IMG/VR virus record: IMGVR_UViG_3300047564_000567
Span: 1-27,797 of that record
Length of the DNA stretch: 27,797 nt
DNA from: a virus
Direction: 5' to 3' (one strand)
Shown: positions 1-6,743 of the stretch, piece after piece
How positions within the stretch are numbered: position 1 is the first letter of the stretch
Layout of the letters: the number at the start of each line of letters is the position of its first letter
Translations under genes and position numbers: made by a program
The notes under the pieces: generated by a model
Databases searched by the model: none
The model's input: only the letters and a program-made list of their open reading frames with translations
Told to the model about the DNA's origin: nothing

Positions 1-666
1 AGCACTTGCACCAGCAACTGTGTTACCGGCGGATAAAGCAGCAGCGTCCCACGGCGCAACACCACTAGCAATTCCTTCGCCCAACCAAGCGCCATTGCCG
101 AAGGCCGAAGCACCTGCTTCAGCGCCAGCAGCACCTGCTCCGCCTAAAAGACCGGAGTTAAACAAAGCACCGGCACCGCCAATAGTGGCAAGGAAAGCCA
201 GTGTCTTTGCCATGTCGTCTTTTTCTTCAAAACGACCGATAAAGTTACCCTGTGCATCGTACTCGTTGTACATGCCTTGGGCGTCAGCGGGGCCACGATA
301 ACCAGCAACGTAGCCGGTAGCGGGAGCGCCTGAGACTTCAGCGGCAGTGTTCTCCCAGCGCTGACCCAGCAACGGAGAATACCCGTCTGGGAGCATACCA
401 GCGGCTTGGTTCAGATTTACAGCCAGGTTGTTTAAGTCTGCACCAGACAAAGCACCCTGTAAAGACTCTACTTGGCTGGGGGCTAAATTAGTAGGCATAA
501 AGTTAGCCGCTTGGTTGGCATTTACGTTCATGCCCAGCGAGGTGTTCAGATACCCGGCCACCTGCTCAGGGTTGTAACCCGCAGACGATGCCAAAGACCC
601 GGCAGTAGCATAATCGCCTGCTGCGATAGCCTGGTTAAACGCCGCTAATTGTTCAGCAGTTGCCAT
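1..666 (-). CDS. Ala/Gly-rich putative virion protein, N-terminal part (runs off left edge)
   Basis: This frame is open from an ATG at 666 to the window edge (222 codons, no stop), so only the N-terminal part is visible. Residues 1-145 are polar and rich in Ala, Asn and Gln. From about residue 150 the protein becomes a run of small and hydrophobic residues (a LAFLATIGGAGALF stretch, then GlyAla-rich sequence). That would suit a membrane-active internal or ejection protein, but this is inference. The start overlaps the stop of the upstream gene as TAATG, so the two are probably translationally coupled. Its place downstream of the capsid cluster argues for a virion role. I recognise no family; an intact copy could be much longer. 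Confidence 0.75.
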   Translation of the reverse strand, partial: MATAEQLAAFNQAIAAGDYATAGSLASSAGYNPEQVAGYLNTSLGMNVNANQAANFMPTNLAPSQVESLQGALSGADLNNLAVNLNQAAGMLPDGYSPLLGQRWENTAAEVSGAPATGYVAGYRGPADAQGMYNEYDAQGNFIGRFEEKDDMAKTLAFLATIGGAGALFNSGLLGGAGAAGAEAGASAFGNGAWLGEGIASGVAPWDAAALSAGNTVAGASA

Positions 667-995
667 TATGCTTTCCTTATAACCTCAAATGTGTTAATGA
701 TGCTCATGTCAGAGCCTGTCTCGGATTCTGCCCGGATTTGGTCGCCTTCTTCAAGCACGATATAGGCACCACCATCAAACTTCAGGAAATTACCTGCTGT
801 CAGGATGTAGTTGTCCAACACTTTGATCTCTACGTTGGTGCTTTTGTCATACCAGAACACATCCACAAACTTGTTGTTGCCGGTGTGGTTGACAATGTAG
901 CAAAGGTTCCACAGAGCATAGTAACCCGTAGGAACAGTGTAAACAGTTGTTTTTAGTGCCGCTGTTAGGTTGTTACCTACGGATATTTGTCTCAT
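666..995 (-). CDS. Putative virion structural protein, 109 aa
   Basis: The product begins MRQISVGNNLTAALKTTVYTV and alternates short hydrophobic and polar segments, with several aromatic residues (GYYALWNLCYIV, FVDVFWYDK). This pattern suggests a small all-beta protein such as a head-completion, decoration or tail-attachment protein. No catalytic motif or membrane segment is visible. It lies in a chain of overlapping minus-strand genes: its ATG overlaps the stop of the 56-aa gene upstream, and its stop overlaps the start of the next gene. The function is inferred only from position between the capsid gene and further virion genes. Confidence 0.75.
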   Translation of the reverse strand: MRQISVGNNLTAALKTTVYTVPTGYYALWNLCYIVNHTGNNKFVDVFWYDKSTNVEIKVLDNYILTAGNFLKFDGGAYIVLEEGDQIRAESETGSDMSIINTFEVIRKA

Positions 996-1165
996 TACAG
1001 AGCTTCCTCTTTCTCAAGTTTAGCAGGACGGCCACGCTTGGGTGTTTCCTCAACCGGCTTAACATCCTCTACTACCATTTCATAGTCGGGGTGCTTCTTC
1101 ATGCCCTCAACGTCCCACTCAGGGAAGTCATAAACCAAACCAGACAATTTACATTTAAATTTCAT
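995..1165 (-). CDS. Small basic-tailed protein, 56 aa
   Basis: This short gene starts MKFKCKLSGLVYDFPEW and ends with a charged tail containing a KRGRPAKLEK segment that resembles an AT-hook (GRP flanked by basic residues). The ATG is at 1165 and the TAA overlaps the start of the next gene. It is the first gene after the terminator at 1199-1224, so it may depend on read-through or on a promoter I do not see. Small proteins of this kind occur after capsid genes in related podoviruses, but no function is known to me. Nucleic-acid binding through the GRP motif is a guess. Confidence 0.65.
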   Translation of the reverse strand: MKFKCKLSGLVYDFPEWDVEGMKKHPDYEMVVEDVKPVEETPKRGRPAKLEKEEAL

Positions 1166-1198
1166 ACTAGCCTTTCTGGATCATTCCGTGAACGATCT

Positions 1199-1224
1199 AA
1201 AAAAGCCAGCCCCGAAGGGCCAGC
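1199..1224 (-). terminator. Rho-independent terminator after the 104-aa gene
   Basis: Read on the minus strand this is an 8-bp stem (GCTGGCCC / GGGCTGGC with the two wobble pairs G-T and T-G) closed by a TTCG tetraloop and followed at once by six T. It starts eight bases past the stop codon of the 104-aa gene and would separate the capsid transcript from the genes to the left. Confidence 0.8.
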
Positions 1225-1231
1225 CAGAAGG

Positions 1232-1546
1232 TCAGAAGTCGTAACGACCGACCATGAATTTAGCGGTGGTGGAAGCCAAGTCCACAGCACCAGCCGTATT
1301 GTTCAACAGTGTCAGGGTGACAGTATCAGCAGCAGTCACAGCGCCTGCAACCACAGCATCGACCGTATCCACACCTAACGAAACACCGAAAACCACATCA
1401 CCCAGAGCAACACCAGGAACAGTAACATCCACCGAAGCGAATGTGCCCGAACCTGTAGCAGCGTTGCCAAAGTTAACAGTCTCAGAAACTTCCCAAAAAT
1501 CAGAGAAGATTCCTTGAAACTGTTGACGACCACGTGTAGCAGGCAT
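1232..1546 (-). CDS. Putative capsid-associated structural protein, 104 aa
   Basis: The gene lies directly downstream of the major capsid gene and carries its own terminator. The product begins MPATRGRQQFQGIFSDFW. The rest is rich in Val, Ala, Thr and Gly in alternating beta-strand-like pattern (VTVPGVALGDVVFGVSLG), with almost no charged residues. The size, composition and location fit a small capsid decoration or head-stabilising protein. I cannot assign a family. The start has a good AGGAG ribosome site, and the gene sits between two hairpin terminators (1557-1584 and 1199-1224), which would let it be expressed at a level different from the capsid gene. Confidence 0.75.
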   Translation of the reverse strand: MPATRGRQQFQGIFSDFWEVSETVNFGNAATGSGTFASVDVTVPGVALGDVVFGVSLGVDTVDAVVAGAVTAADTVTLTLLNNTAGAVDLASTTAKFMVGRYDF

Positions 1547-1556
1547 TTGTATCTCC

Positions 1557-1584
1557 TAAAGAAAGAGGGGCACTAAGACCCCTC
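1557..1584 (-). terminator. Weak or leaky terminator after the capsid gene
   Basis: On the minus strand a perfect 6-bp stem GAGGGG/CCCCTC with an 8-nt loop is followed by TTTCTTT. It begins about ten bases after the capsid stop codon. The imperfect T-run suggests partial termination, leaving some read-through into the 104-aa gene. Confidence 0.55.
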
Positions 1585-1593
1585 AGTTAAACA

Positions 1594-2508
1594 TTAGGCC
1601 GGAACAGCCAGAGCCACGGCAGAACCGTCACGCAGTTCTTTCACGCCATACAGCATGTCAGAGGTGAACAGCGTACCCAGGTACTCTTGCTTGTACTGAG
1701 TCTGCGAACGAACGCCCATCTGCTCAACCAGAACCGCGAAGTCCTTGTGTGCCAGCAGGCAGATACGGGTCGATGTCGAGCCAGAGGTGGTGTCAGCGTT
1801 TGTGGTAACAAACACCGGAACACCGTACACGTTGCCGATCTCGCCGTTACGGATGGTGGCGCCATCACCAACGAAAGCCTGCTCGGTGAAACGAGCGATA
1901 CCCATCATGGTGTTGCGGGTAGACGGCGGAACGATAAGGAAACGGTTGTCCATCGGCACATCGTTGTCGTCCAGACGCTGGATTGAGCGACGGATAGCAG
2001 CATCGGTCAGAGCGCCAAAGCCGGTGTTGGAACCAGCAACATAGGCGGTCGTGCCGTCAGCACCCGAGAAAGCACCGCTGTAAGCGCTGGTGCCACCGCC
2101 GCCTTGCACACCGCGACCCAGTTGAACCAGATCGGTGTCAACTTGACGGGCCAGAGCGTAGCCAGCGTCGTCAGTGTAGAACTGACGCAGCGACGACAGA
2201 GCCTGGGCTTCCACGATATCTTCGATCAGTCGGCTGTACTCGTAGTGCTTGTCAATGTTCACAACCACTTCGTTCTCGGTTGCTGCAATCAGCGTAACCT
2301 GTGTCGAAGCAGACTTCACCGAAGCGTTACCGCGTGTCGGCGACGGGATGTGAACGGAATCACCCTTCTTGCCCTTGAATGCCATCTTCTTGACGAGGTT
2401 GGCGGCAACGAGGTTCTTCTTGTACGACGCAATAATCTCATCACTCCAAATCTCAGGAATGAATGTTGCGCCGGTCGTCGTAGTGACGTGATTTGTACCT
2501 AAAGGCAT
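1594..2508 (-). CDS. Major capsid protein (HK97-fold type)
   Basis: This 304-aa protein forms the head shell. The N-terminus (MPLGTNHVTTTTGATFIPEI) is followed by a segment on capsid subunits needing stable contacts (IDKHYEYSRLIEDI), a helical region with LARQVDTDLVQLG, and a C-terminal part with NRFLIVPPS and GNVYGVPVFV, which are typical of phage coat proteins of the HK97 fold in podoviruses. The length is normal for this group. It follows the scaffold gene by 25 bases and has a GGAG ribosome site eight bases before the ATG. The perfect sigma70 promoter at 3870-3898 lies upstream of scaffold and capsid, as expected for the most abundant virion protein. A leaky terminator follows. Confidence 0.9.
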   Translation of the reverse strand: MPLGTNHVTTTTGATFIPEIWSDEIIASYKKNLVAANLVKKMAFKGKKGDSVHIPSPTRGNASVKSASTQVTLIAATENEVVVNIDKHYEYSRLIEDIVEAQALSSLRQFYTDDAGYALARQVDTDLVQLGRGVQGGGGTSAYSGAFSGADGTTAYVAGSNTGFGALTDAAIRRSIQRLDDNDVPMDNRFLIVPPSTRNTMMGIARFTEQAFVGDGATIRNGEIGNVYGVPVFVTTNADTTSGSTSTRICLLAHKDFAVLVEQMGVRSQTQYKQEYLGTLFTSDMLYGVKELRDGSAVALAVPA

Positions 2509-2533
2509 AATTAAATCTCCATAAAATTAAAAG

Positions 2534-3304
2534 TTATTTAACCCTCCCCTCGGCGTAGGCTTGCATGATTTCAGTTTGCAGAGCCTCATAGCGATTGGGG
2601 TCAGTCATCTTGAGCCGGATAAGGTCGGCACGGCGATAGACCTTCTTGGAGGATTCCCCGGTTCCACCTGTGTCAACAGCGGCGGCTTTTAAAGACTGTG
2701 TACGTTCTGTCTTGGCAGTTTCCGTAACTTGTTGTGTCTTAGCCGTCCGAATCTGTTTGAAGGTAGACAGAAGTTCGTCAGCAGCGTTGTAGTCATACTG
2801 TGCATCAGCCAATGCGTACATATTCAGACGCATCGGAGAAGCCTTCACCCACTCAATGAACTCGCCATCCCGAACCACCTCTGCAAAATCAGGGTGCTTT
2901 TTAGCGAGTGCTGCTTGAGTCTGTAATTGCCTCATCTGAGCGGCTGCTTGTTTAGCGGCCAACACATCAGGGTGACTTTCAACTGCTTTACGAACCGCCT
3001 GCTTGGGGTCTTCAAAGAAGTCTAACTCAGTTTCTTCTTTTGTCGGTTCTGGTTGCTTTGCCGAGAGTTGTTGCTTCAACAGTTGGTCAGCAAGTCGTCG
3101 TACCTCACCCACTTCCTGTGCCTGCCGACCAATCAGCCGTTCAGCCTCTTGGTGCATGGTCACAATCTCCTCAAGACTCTTGCCCTTGTATTTGTCGGGA
3201 ATCTTGGGGGTTTCTGCGGGTGCCTCCGCTACAGGGGCTTTTTGCTCCTCTGCGTCCAACTCACTCAGTTGATTCAGGTCATCGTCATTATCAATAAGAG
3301 CCAT
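2534..3304 (-). CDS. Capsid assembly scaffolding protein
   Basis: This 256-aa, strongly charged, mostly helical protein lies immediately upstream of the capsid gene, the classic place for a scaffold. The first 45 residues are acidic and Pro/Ala-rich, followed by a long helical and probably coiled-coil part (residues about 45-150: EEIVTMHQEAERLIGRQAQEV, then KQAAAQMRQLQTQAALAKKH). The C-terminus is basic (KKVYRRADLIRLK and a final EGRVK), as is usual where scaffolds bind coat protein. No enzymatic motif is seen. It would direct head assembly and then leave the procapsid. The identification rests on composition and position rather than on a unique motif. Confidence 0.85.
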   Translation of the reverse strand: MALIDNDDDLNQLSELDAEEQKAPVAEAPAETPKIPDKYKGKSLEEIVTMHQEAERLIGRQAQEVGEVRRLADQLLKQQLSAKQPEPTKEETELDFFEDPKQAVRKAVESHPDVLAAKQAAAQMRQLQTQAALAKKHPDFAEVVRDGEFIEWVKASPMRLNMYALADAQYDYNAADELLSTFKQIRTAKTQQVTETAKTERTQSLKAAAVDTGGTGESSKKVYRRADLIRLKMTDPNRYEALQTEIMQAYAEGRVK

Positions 3305-3366
3305 ACCAAACCTTTCGTCCTGCCATAACGGTTTTAGGACATTTATCTATGCACTCAGGTTCCCGC

Positions 3367-3609
3367 TTACTCCCCATGAGAAGCGGCCTGCTTGCGTTCT
3401 TGCTGAAGTTTCTCTGCACGAACACGCTCCCACCGGTCATAGGCACCAGGGAAAGCACCAGTAATGCCCTCCAACTTGACCGTACCGGCAGAAACGATCC
3501 TGACAGCATCCTTACCGCATTCTTTACACGGCGCAGAGCGAACGCTATCATCCACAAAAGATTCCGTAACGTGGCCCTCGGAGCAGCGAAATTCAAAGAT
3601 TCGTTTCAT
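3367..3609 (-). CDS. Zinc-ribbon protein, 80 aa
   Basis: The N-terminus MKRIFEFRCSEGHVTESF followed by CKECG places a C-x2-H at residues 9-12 and a C-x2-C at about 28-31, a short FmdB-like zinc ribbon. The rest is a helical tail (YDRWERVRAEKLQQERKQ). Similar small zinc-ribbon proteins sit close to scaffold genes in T7-like and HMO-2011-like podoviruses, but I know no established role; regulation or assembly are possibilities. The gene overlaps the end of the 80-aa gene upstream by 17 bases, which suggests coupled translation. A 62-base non-coding gap separates it from the scaffold gene. Confidence 0.8.
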   Translation of the reverse strand: MKRIFEFRCSEGHVTESFVDDSVRSAPCKECGKDAVRIVSAGTVKLEGITGAFPGAYDRWERVRAEKLQQERKQAASHGE

Positions 3610-3835
3610 CTTTCAACTCCTCATAGGCTTTACCGCAGGCATCACGGCGGGTTAGAAGCAAATCCAATATGTCAATCTGGCCTTTCCTGAAATACAAATC
3701 GTTCGCGTCAGTGACCAGTGATAAATTATTGGTTGCGTCTTTAATCTTCTGTAAATCCTCAATCAAGTCAGCCCACCCAGGCATAGCCATCATGGTGAAC
3801 TGATTTTCATAGTATTTCTGTAATTCAGGTGTCAC
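3593..3835 (-). CDS. Hypothetical protein, 80 aa
   Basis: This is the first gene downstream of the perfect-consensus promoter at 3870-3898. The product (MTPELQKYYENQFTMMAMPG at the start, then LTRRDACGKAYEELKDETNL at the end) is helical and acidic, with no membrane segment or metal site. Homologous-looking small proteins precede the zinc-ribbon gene in related podoviruses, but I do not know their function. Its stop lies inside the start of the zinc-ribbon gene. It could help capsid assembly, because it shares the transcript with scaffold and capsid, but this is inference from location. Confidence 0.75.
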   Translation of the reverse strand: MTPELQKYYENQFTMMAMPGWADLIEDLQKIKDATNNLSLVTDANDLYFRKGQIDILDLLLTRRDACGKAYEELKDETNL

Positions 3836-3869
3836 GGATTGTTCCTTTCTGGAGTCCTTATACCCATAT

Positions 3870-3898
3870 ATTATATATCAAATTGTAAATTATGTCAA
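3870..3898 (-). promoter_or_regulatory. Perfect-consensus sigma70 promoter for the capsid operon
   Basis: On the minus strand TTGACA (3898-3893) and TATAAT (3875-3870) are separated by exactly 17 bp, a perfect match to the bacterial sigma70 consensus, in an AT-rich gap. The -35 overlaps the TGA of the repeat protein gene. Transcription would start near 3863 and run into the 80-aa gene, zinc-ribbon, scaffold and capsid genes. Confidence 0.85.
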
Positions 3899-5280
3899 GT
3901 GTAAACAGTAGGGTCTTTGTACAAAATTACCCAAGAAGTACCGTTATAGTACTTCATCACGGCATTTATACCAAAACCTACGGCACCGCCAGACTCTGTA
4001 GCCGCCAGTGTACCAATCCGGCCCAGCGTACCTGTAATGCCTGGATTGACATAACCTTCTTCAACGTATCCTTCTTGAACATAGCCGCCTAATACATCAG
4101 AGCCTGTTTCTGTTGCGCTGAATGAGCCAGAAACACCGCCTAGTGTAGAACCGGTAGCACTAAAGGTATCTGTACCTACTTCAGTAGCCGATAACGACCC
4201 TGAAACAAGGACAGTCCCTGTTGAAGCAAAGGTATCAGAACCTGTTTCAGACGCTACTAAAGCACCTGTTATGATGACCTTACCAGAAGCACTAAATGTG
4301 TCTGAACCTACCTCAGTAGCCGCCAGTGAGCCGCTAACGCCAGTTATAACAGCGCCAGAAGCACTAAAGGTATCGCTTCCTGTCTCAGTAGCTGCTAAAG
4401 AGCCGCTGATAACGCTAGTTACAGTACCTGATGCACTGAAAGTGTCTGAACCTACTTCAGTAACTGCTAAAGAACCTTTAACAATTACGTCGCCTTCTGC
4501 TGAAAAGGTATCAGAACCTGTTTCTGTAGCAGACAGCGATCCAGTACGTTCCGGTAGCGTTTCCCGCAACCTAAGCAGGACTAACGGGCCGCGAACGTTT
4601 GTGGTTGTACCACCAGCAGTAGCGGTAATTGTGGGCGCTGCCGAAGCAGTACCACTAGCAACTGTTGTCCAAGCACTGAAACCACCGATGTCGTTACCGG
4701 TCTGAGAGTCAGGTTCGTTAAACTCTGTCGGTGTATCAAACGTAGCGCCTGTCGCGCTAATTGCGTGTGCTGAAAATTGGTTAGGTGTGCTAACGTCAGT
4801 CGGAACACACATTGCCCAAATGAGCAAGTCATCCGTTGTTAGCCCAGGGTTAGCTGCAAGTGTAACACTAACGTTACCGGCTGTTGTATCGGAGCCGTCG
4901 CTAGAACCATAACTAATCGTACCACCATTAGTCGGCACCCGCACCATAAAGGCCCAAGTGACGTTGTTAGTACCGATAGTAACGCTTAAGTTACCTGTTT
5001 CGTTACCGGTAACAGTGTCCTTAGTATAAAAACGAAGGTTAGTGTTACCGGTATCGGCACCTAAAGTGGTACCATAACCGCCTGCACCTGTAAGGCTGTC
5101 CCGTAACGTCCACCCAGAAGGGGTAGTTACCGTACCGCCGTTTGCGGTAGACGGTTTTTGACCAACAATCAGTACGATTTGGTTTGTTGAAGTAAGGCCG
5201 CTTGGGTACGCCGGAGAAACTGAGGTTCCGCCACTGGCTGAATAGGCTACCGCTGCGGCGACCGGTGTTCCAAATGCCAT
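3895..5280 (-). CDS. Tail/fibre-like structural protein with tandem repeats
   Basis: This 461-aa protein is rich in Gly, Ser, Thr and Ala. Residues 1-240 form a beta-rich region (PSGWTLRDSLTGAGG, WAFMVRVPTNGGTISYG) of a type common in phage appendage proteins. Residues about 247-403 are seven tandem repeats of 21-24 residues with the core GSLAATETGSDTFSASG. A short region with GYV-EGYVEEGYV turns and a C-terminal domain (MKYYNGTSWVILYKDP, typical of phage tail proteins) follow. It could be a head fibre, tail fibre or adhesin-like decoration. The repeats probably form a stalk. The ATG at 5280 has an AAGG ribosome site. The exact role in the virion is unknown. Confidence 0.8.
   Translation of the reverse strand: MAFGTPVAAAVAYSASGGTSVSPAYPSGLTSTNQIVLIVGQKPSTANGGTVTTPSGWTLRDSLTGAGGYGTTLGADTGNTNLRFYTKDTVTGNETGNLSVTIGTNNVTWAFMVRVPTNGGTISYGSSDGSDTTAGNVSVTLAANPGLTTDDLLIWAMCVPTDVSTPNQFSAHAISATGATFDTPTEFNEPDSQTGNDIGGFSAWTTVASGTASAAPTITATAGGTTTNVRGPLVLLRLRETLPERTGSLSATETGSDTFSAEGDVIVKGSLAVTEVGSDTFSASGTVTSVISGSLAATETGSDTFSASGAVITGVSGSLAATEVGSDTFSASGKVIITGALVASETGSDTFASTGTVLVSGSLSATEVGTDTFSATGSTLGGVSGSFSATETGSDVLGGYVQEGYVEEGYVNPGITGTLGRIGTLAATESGGAVGFGINAVMKYYNGTSWVILYKDPTVYT
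4080..4542 (-). repeat. Tandem coding repeats, about seven units of 63-72 bp
   Basis: Within the repeat protein, seven consecutive units each encode G-(S/A)-(L/F)-x2-(T/S)-E-(T/V)-G-(S/T)-D, followed in most units by T-F and a linker of variable length (2-7 residues). The units are not identical at the DNA level; synonymous changes are frequent, so the array is old or kept diverse. Units alternate between ETGSD and EVGSD. Confidence 0.85.
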
Positions 5281-5290
5281 ACGTTACCTT

Positions 5291-5896
5291 TCACGTATAC
5301 GGAGGCGTATAACTAGGTGTTCCAAACTTATTTACTTGATAATAGAAGTCGACGCCAATTAAAAAAGCATCGCCAGTAAATGTGTCATTTACATGTCCGC
5401 CATCACGGAACAAACGAATAAGGAAACGCATGTTAGGAACAGCGTCTTCACCAGGAAACGGTGTGCTAACTAACTGAAAATGTTTATAAGCAGTTCCGTC
5501 CGCCGCTTGTTCATAGTATTCTGTTACTGAAGAATTAAAAGTTCCGTTAACTCCGGCCCAAATATATTCAATACCCCAGCGAACAGTGCCTGTGTTTGTA
5601 CTGTTACCAGGACTCCAGTGGAATGCCAAATAAAGATCAGTCCCAGGTGCCCATGCTAAAGGAACGTCCCAGTTAGTATACGCTTCGCTTAAAGCGCTAG
5701 GAACAAACGCATATGCGGCGATACCATCACGAAACGTTGCTAATTCTGCGGGGTTTCCTAAACCATCCCGAACAGACGGCTCTAGTCCGTCCATTGCCCA
5801 AGCTGTTTCAGTACGCCCGTCTAAATCAGTAAAGTTACCGTCTAGTTCAGCATGTGTAAGAGGACTGCCTTTTGTAGAACGCAGTGTAATGGTCAT
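5291..5896 (-). CDS. Putative tail-fibre or appendage protein, 201 aa
   Basis: The N-terminus contains KGSPLTHAELDGNFTDLDGR, a segment seen at the start of many phage tail-fibre and appendage proteins. The rest is beta-rich, with many aromatic residues (YLAFHWSPGNSTNTGTVRWGIEYIWAG, FLIGVDFYYQVNKFG) as expected of a jelly-roll or lectin-like domain. No enzyme signature is present. It ends ten bases before the repeat protein gene, so these proteins are probably made together and may form one appendage. Receptor binding is possible but not shown by the sequence. Confidence 0.75.
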   Translation of the reverse strand: MTITLRSTKGSPLTHAELDGNFTDLDGRTETAWAMDGLEPSVRDGLGNPAELATFRDGIAAYAFVPSALSEAYTNWDVPLAWAPGTDLYLAFHWSPGNSTNTGTVRWGIEYIWAGVNGTFNSSVTEYYEQAADGTAYKHFQLVSTPFPGEDAVPNMRFLIRLFRDGGHVNDTFTGDAFLIGVDFYYQVNKFGTPSYTPPYT

Positions 5897-5905
5897 AAAA
5901 CCACC

Positions 5906-6286
5906 TTACGCGTGCGTGATAGCAGCCGAAGTAATCGTAACTGTTTGACCAGAGGTAATGGATGTGCTATCAAGATTAATGTCAGAACCTGATGTACCAA
6001 CAGTCAGACCGGTAATCACATCGGTACCGTTGCTGTCGCGGATACGGGCAGCAGCAGCAGTACCGGTAGCGTTGGCGCTGGTATCGCTTTTGGGGAAGCC
6101 CGAGAATGTCAGAACACCACCAGAGGCAGAAGATGCACACGGATCATTCAGCGTAATCTCAGCCAGCACGGTGCCCATGCCTGTCGTACCAATCTGGAGC
6201 ACACCGGCACCAGAACCACCGTCGATCTGTGCTGCCACAGCATCCATACGGGCATTCTTCACAGCAGTTGTATAAGTAACAGCCAT
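5906..6286 (-). CDS. Putative virion structural protein, 126 aa
   Basis: The product begins MAVTYTTAVKNARMDAVAAQI and continues as a Gly, Ser, Thr and Ala-rich beta protein with one visible Cys (NDPCASSASGG). Proteins of this type are frequent near collagen-like and fibre genes in podoviruses and siphoviruses, but have no fixed name. The gene is tightly packed between the collagen-like gene (ten bases upstream) and the 201-aa gene (nine bases downstream). A head fibre or small decoration role is plausible from context only. Confidence 0.75.
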   Translation of the reverse strand: MAVTYTTAVKNARMDAVAAQIDGGSGAGVLQIGTTGMGTVLAEITLNDPCASSASGGVLTFSGFPKSDTSANATGTAAAARIRDSNGTDVITGLTVGTSGSDINLDSTSITSGQTVTITSAAITHA

Positions 6287-6296
6287 TTTCTATCCT

Positions 6297-6743
6297 TTAA
6301 GAAATGTCAAACCAAATGTCGCCTACCGATGCACCTACAGGCTCAGTGGCTTGAACAAAAATACGTGGGCCAGCATATTGTTGGATTAGTGTAGATGACG
6401 CACCCTGAGACTTTTCTGTTAACAGCGGGCCTGCATCAATTTCTACACCATCCGACATCTTGAAGACCAAGGAACCGTCAGCAGCAATCTCGGCATCTAC
6501 AACGGAAACACCATCTTTTCCGTCTTTGCCATCCTTGCCGTCTTTCCCGTCCCTTCCGGCGATACCTTGTGGCCCCTGTGGGCCTTGGATACCTTGTACG
6601 CCGTCTTTACCTGGCCTGCCTTCCGGCCCTTGTGGGCCTTCCAGCTTCTTAATCGTGTCGGCTCTGTCGGACAACTCCCGTACTTGCTTCTTGAGTTTTC
6701 CAACATTATCAGCCAGTAACAGGAGTTTGTCGTCGTCCATCAT
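6297..6743 (-). CDS. Collagen-like phage structural protein
   Basis: This 148-aa protein has three parts. Residues 1-35 are a short coiled coil (LLLLADNVGKLKKQVRELSD), residues about 36-80 hold fifteen uninterrupted Gly-X-Y triplets (GPQ, GPE, GRP, GKD repeated), and residues 81-148 are a globular C-terminal part ending in GDIWFDIS. Coiled coil plus collagen triplets indicates a trimeric rod. Phage collagen-like proteins usually serve as fibres or whiskers. The DNA of the triplet region (about 6504-6638) is itself repetitive. The start overlaps the portal stop (ATGATGG), so it is translated with the portal. Which end is attached to the particle cannot be told. Confidence 0.9.
   Translation of the reverse strand: MMDDDKLLLLADNVGKLKKQVRELSDRADTIKKLEGPQGPEGRPGKDGVQGIQGPQGPQGIAGRDGKDGKDGKDGKDGVSVVDAEIAADGSLVFKMSDGVEIDAGPLLTEKSQGASSTLIQQYAGPRIFVQATEPVGASVGDIWFDIS

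Noticed and set aside
1745-2044. Plus-strand open frames inside the capsid gene and elsewhere in the structural arm
   Set aside because: They are mirror frames of strongly coding minus-strand genes and show no ribosome sites or recognisable families.
6504-6638. Short repeats as a CRISPR array
   Set aside because: The repetition arises from collagen Gly-X-Y codons; there are no spacers or direct repeats of CRISPR length.
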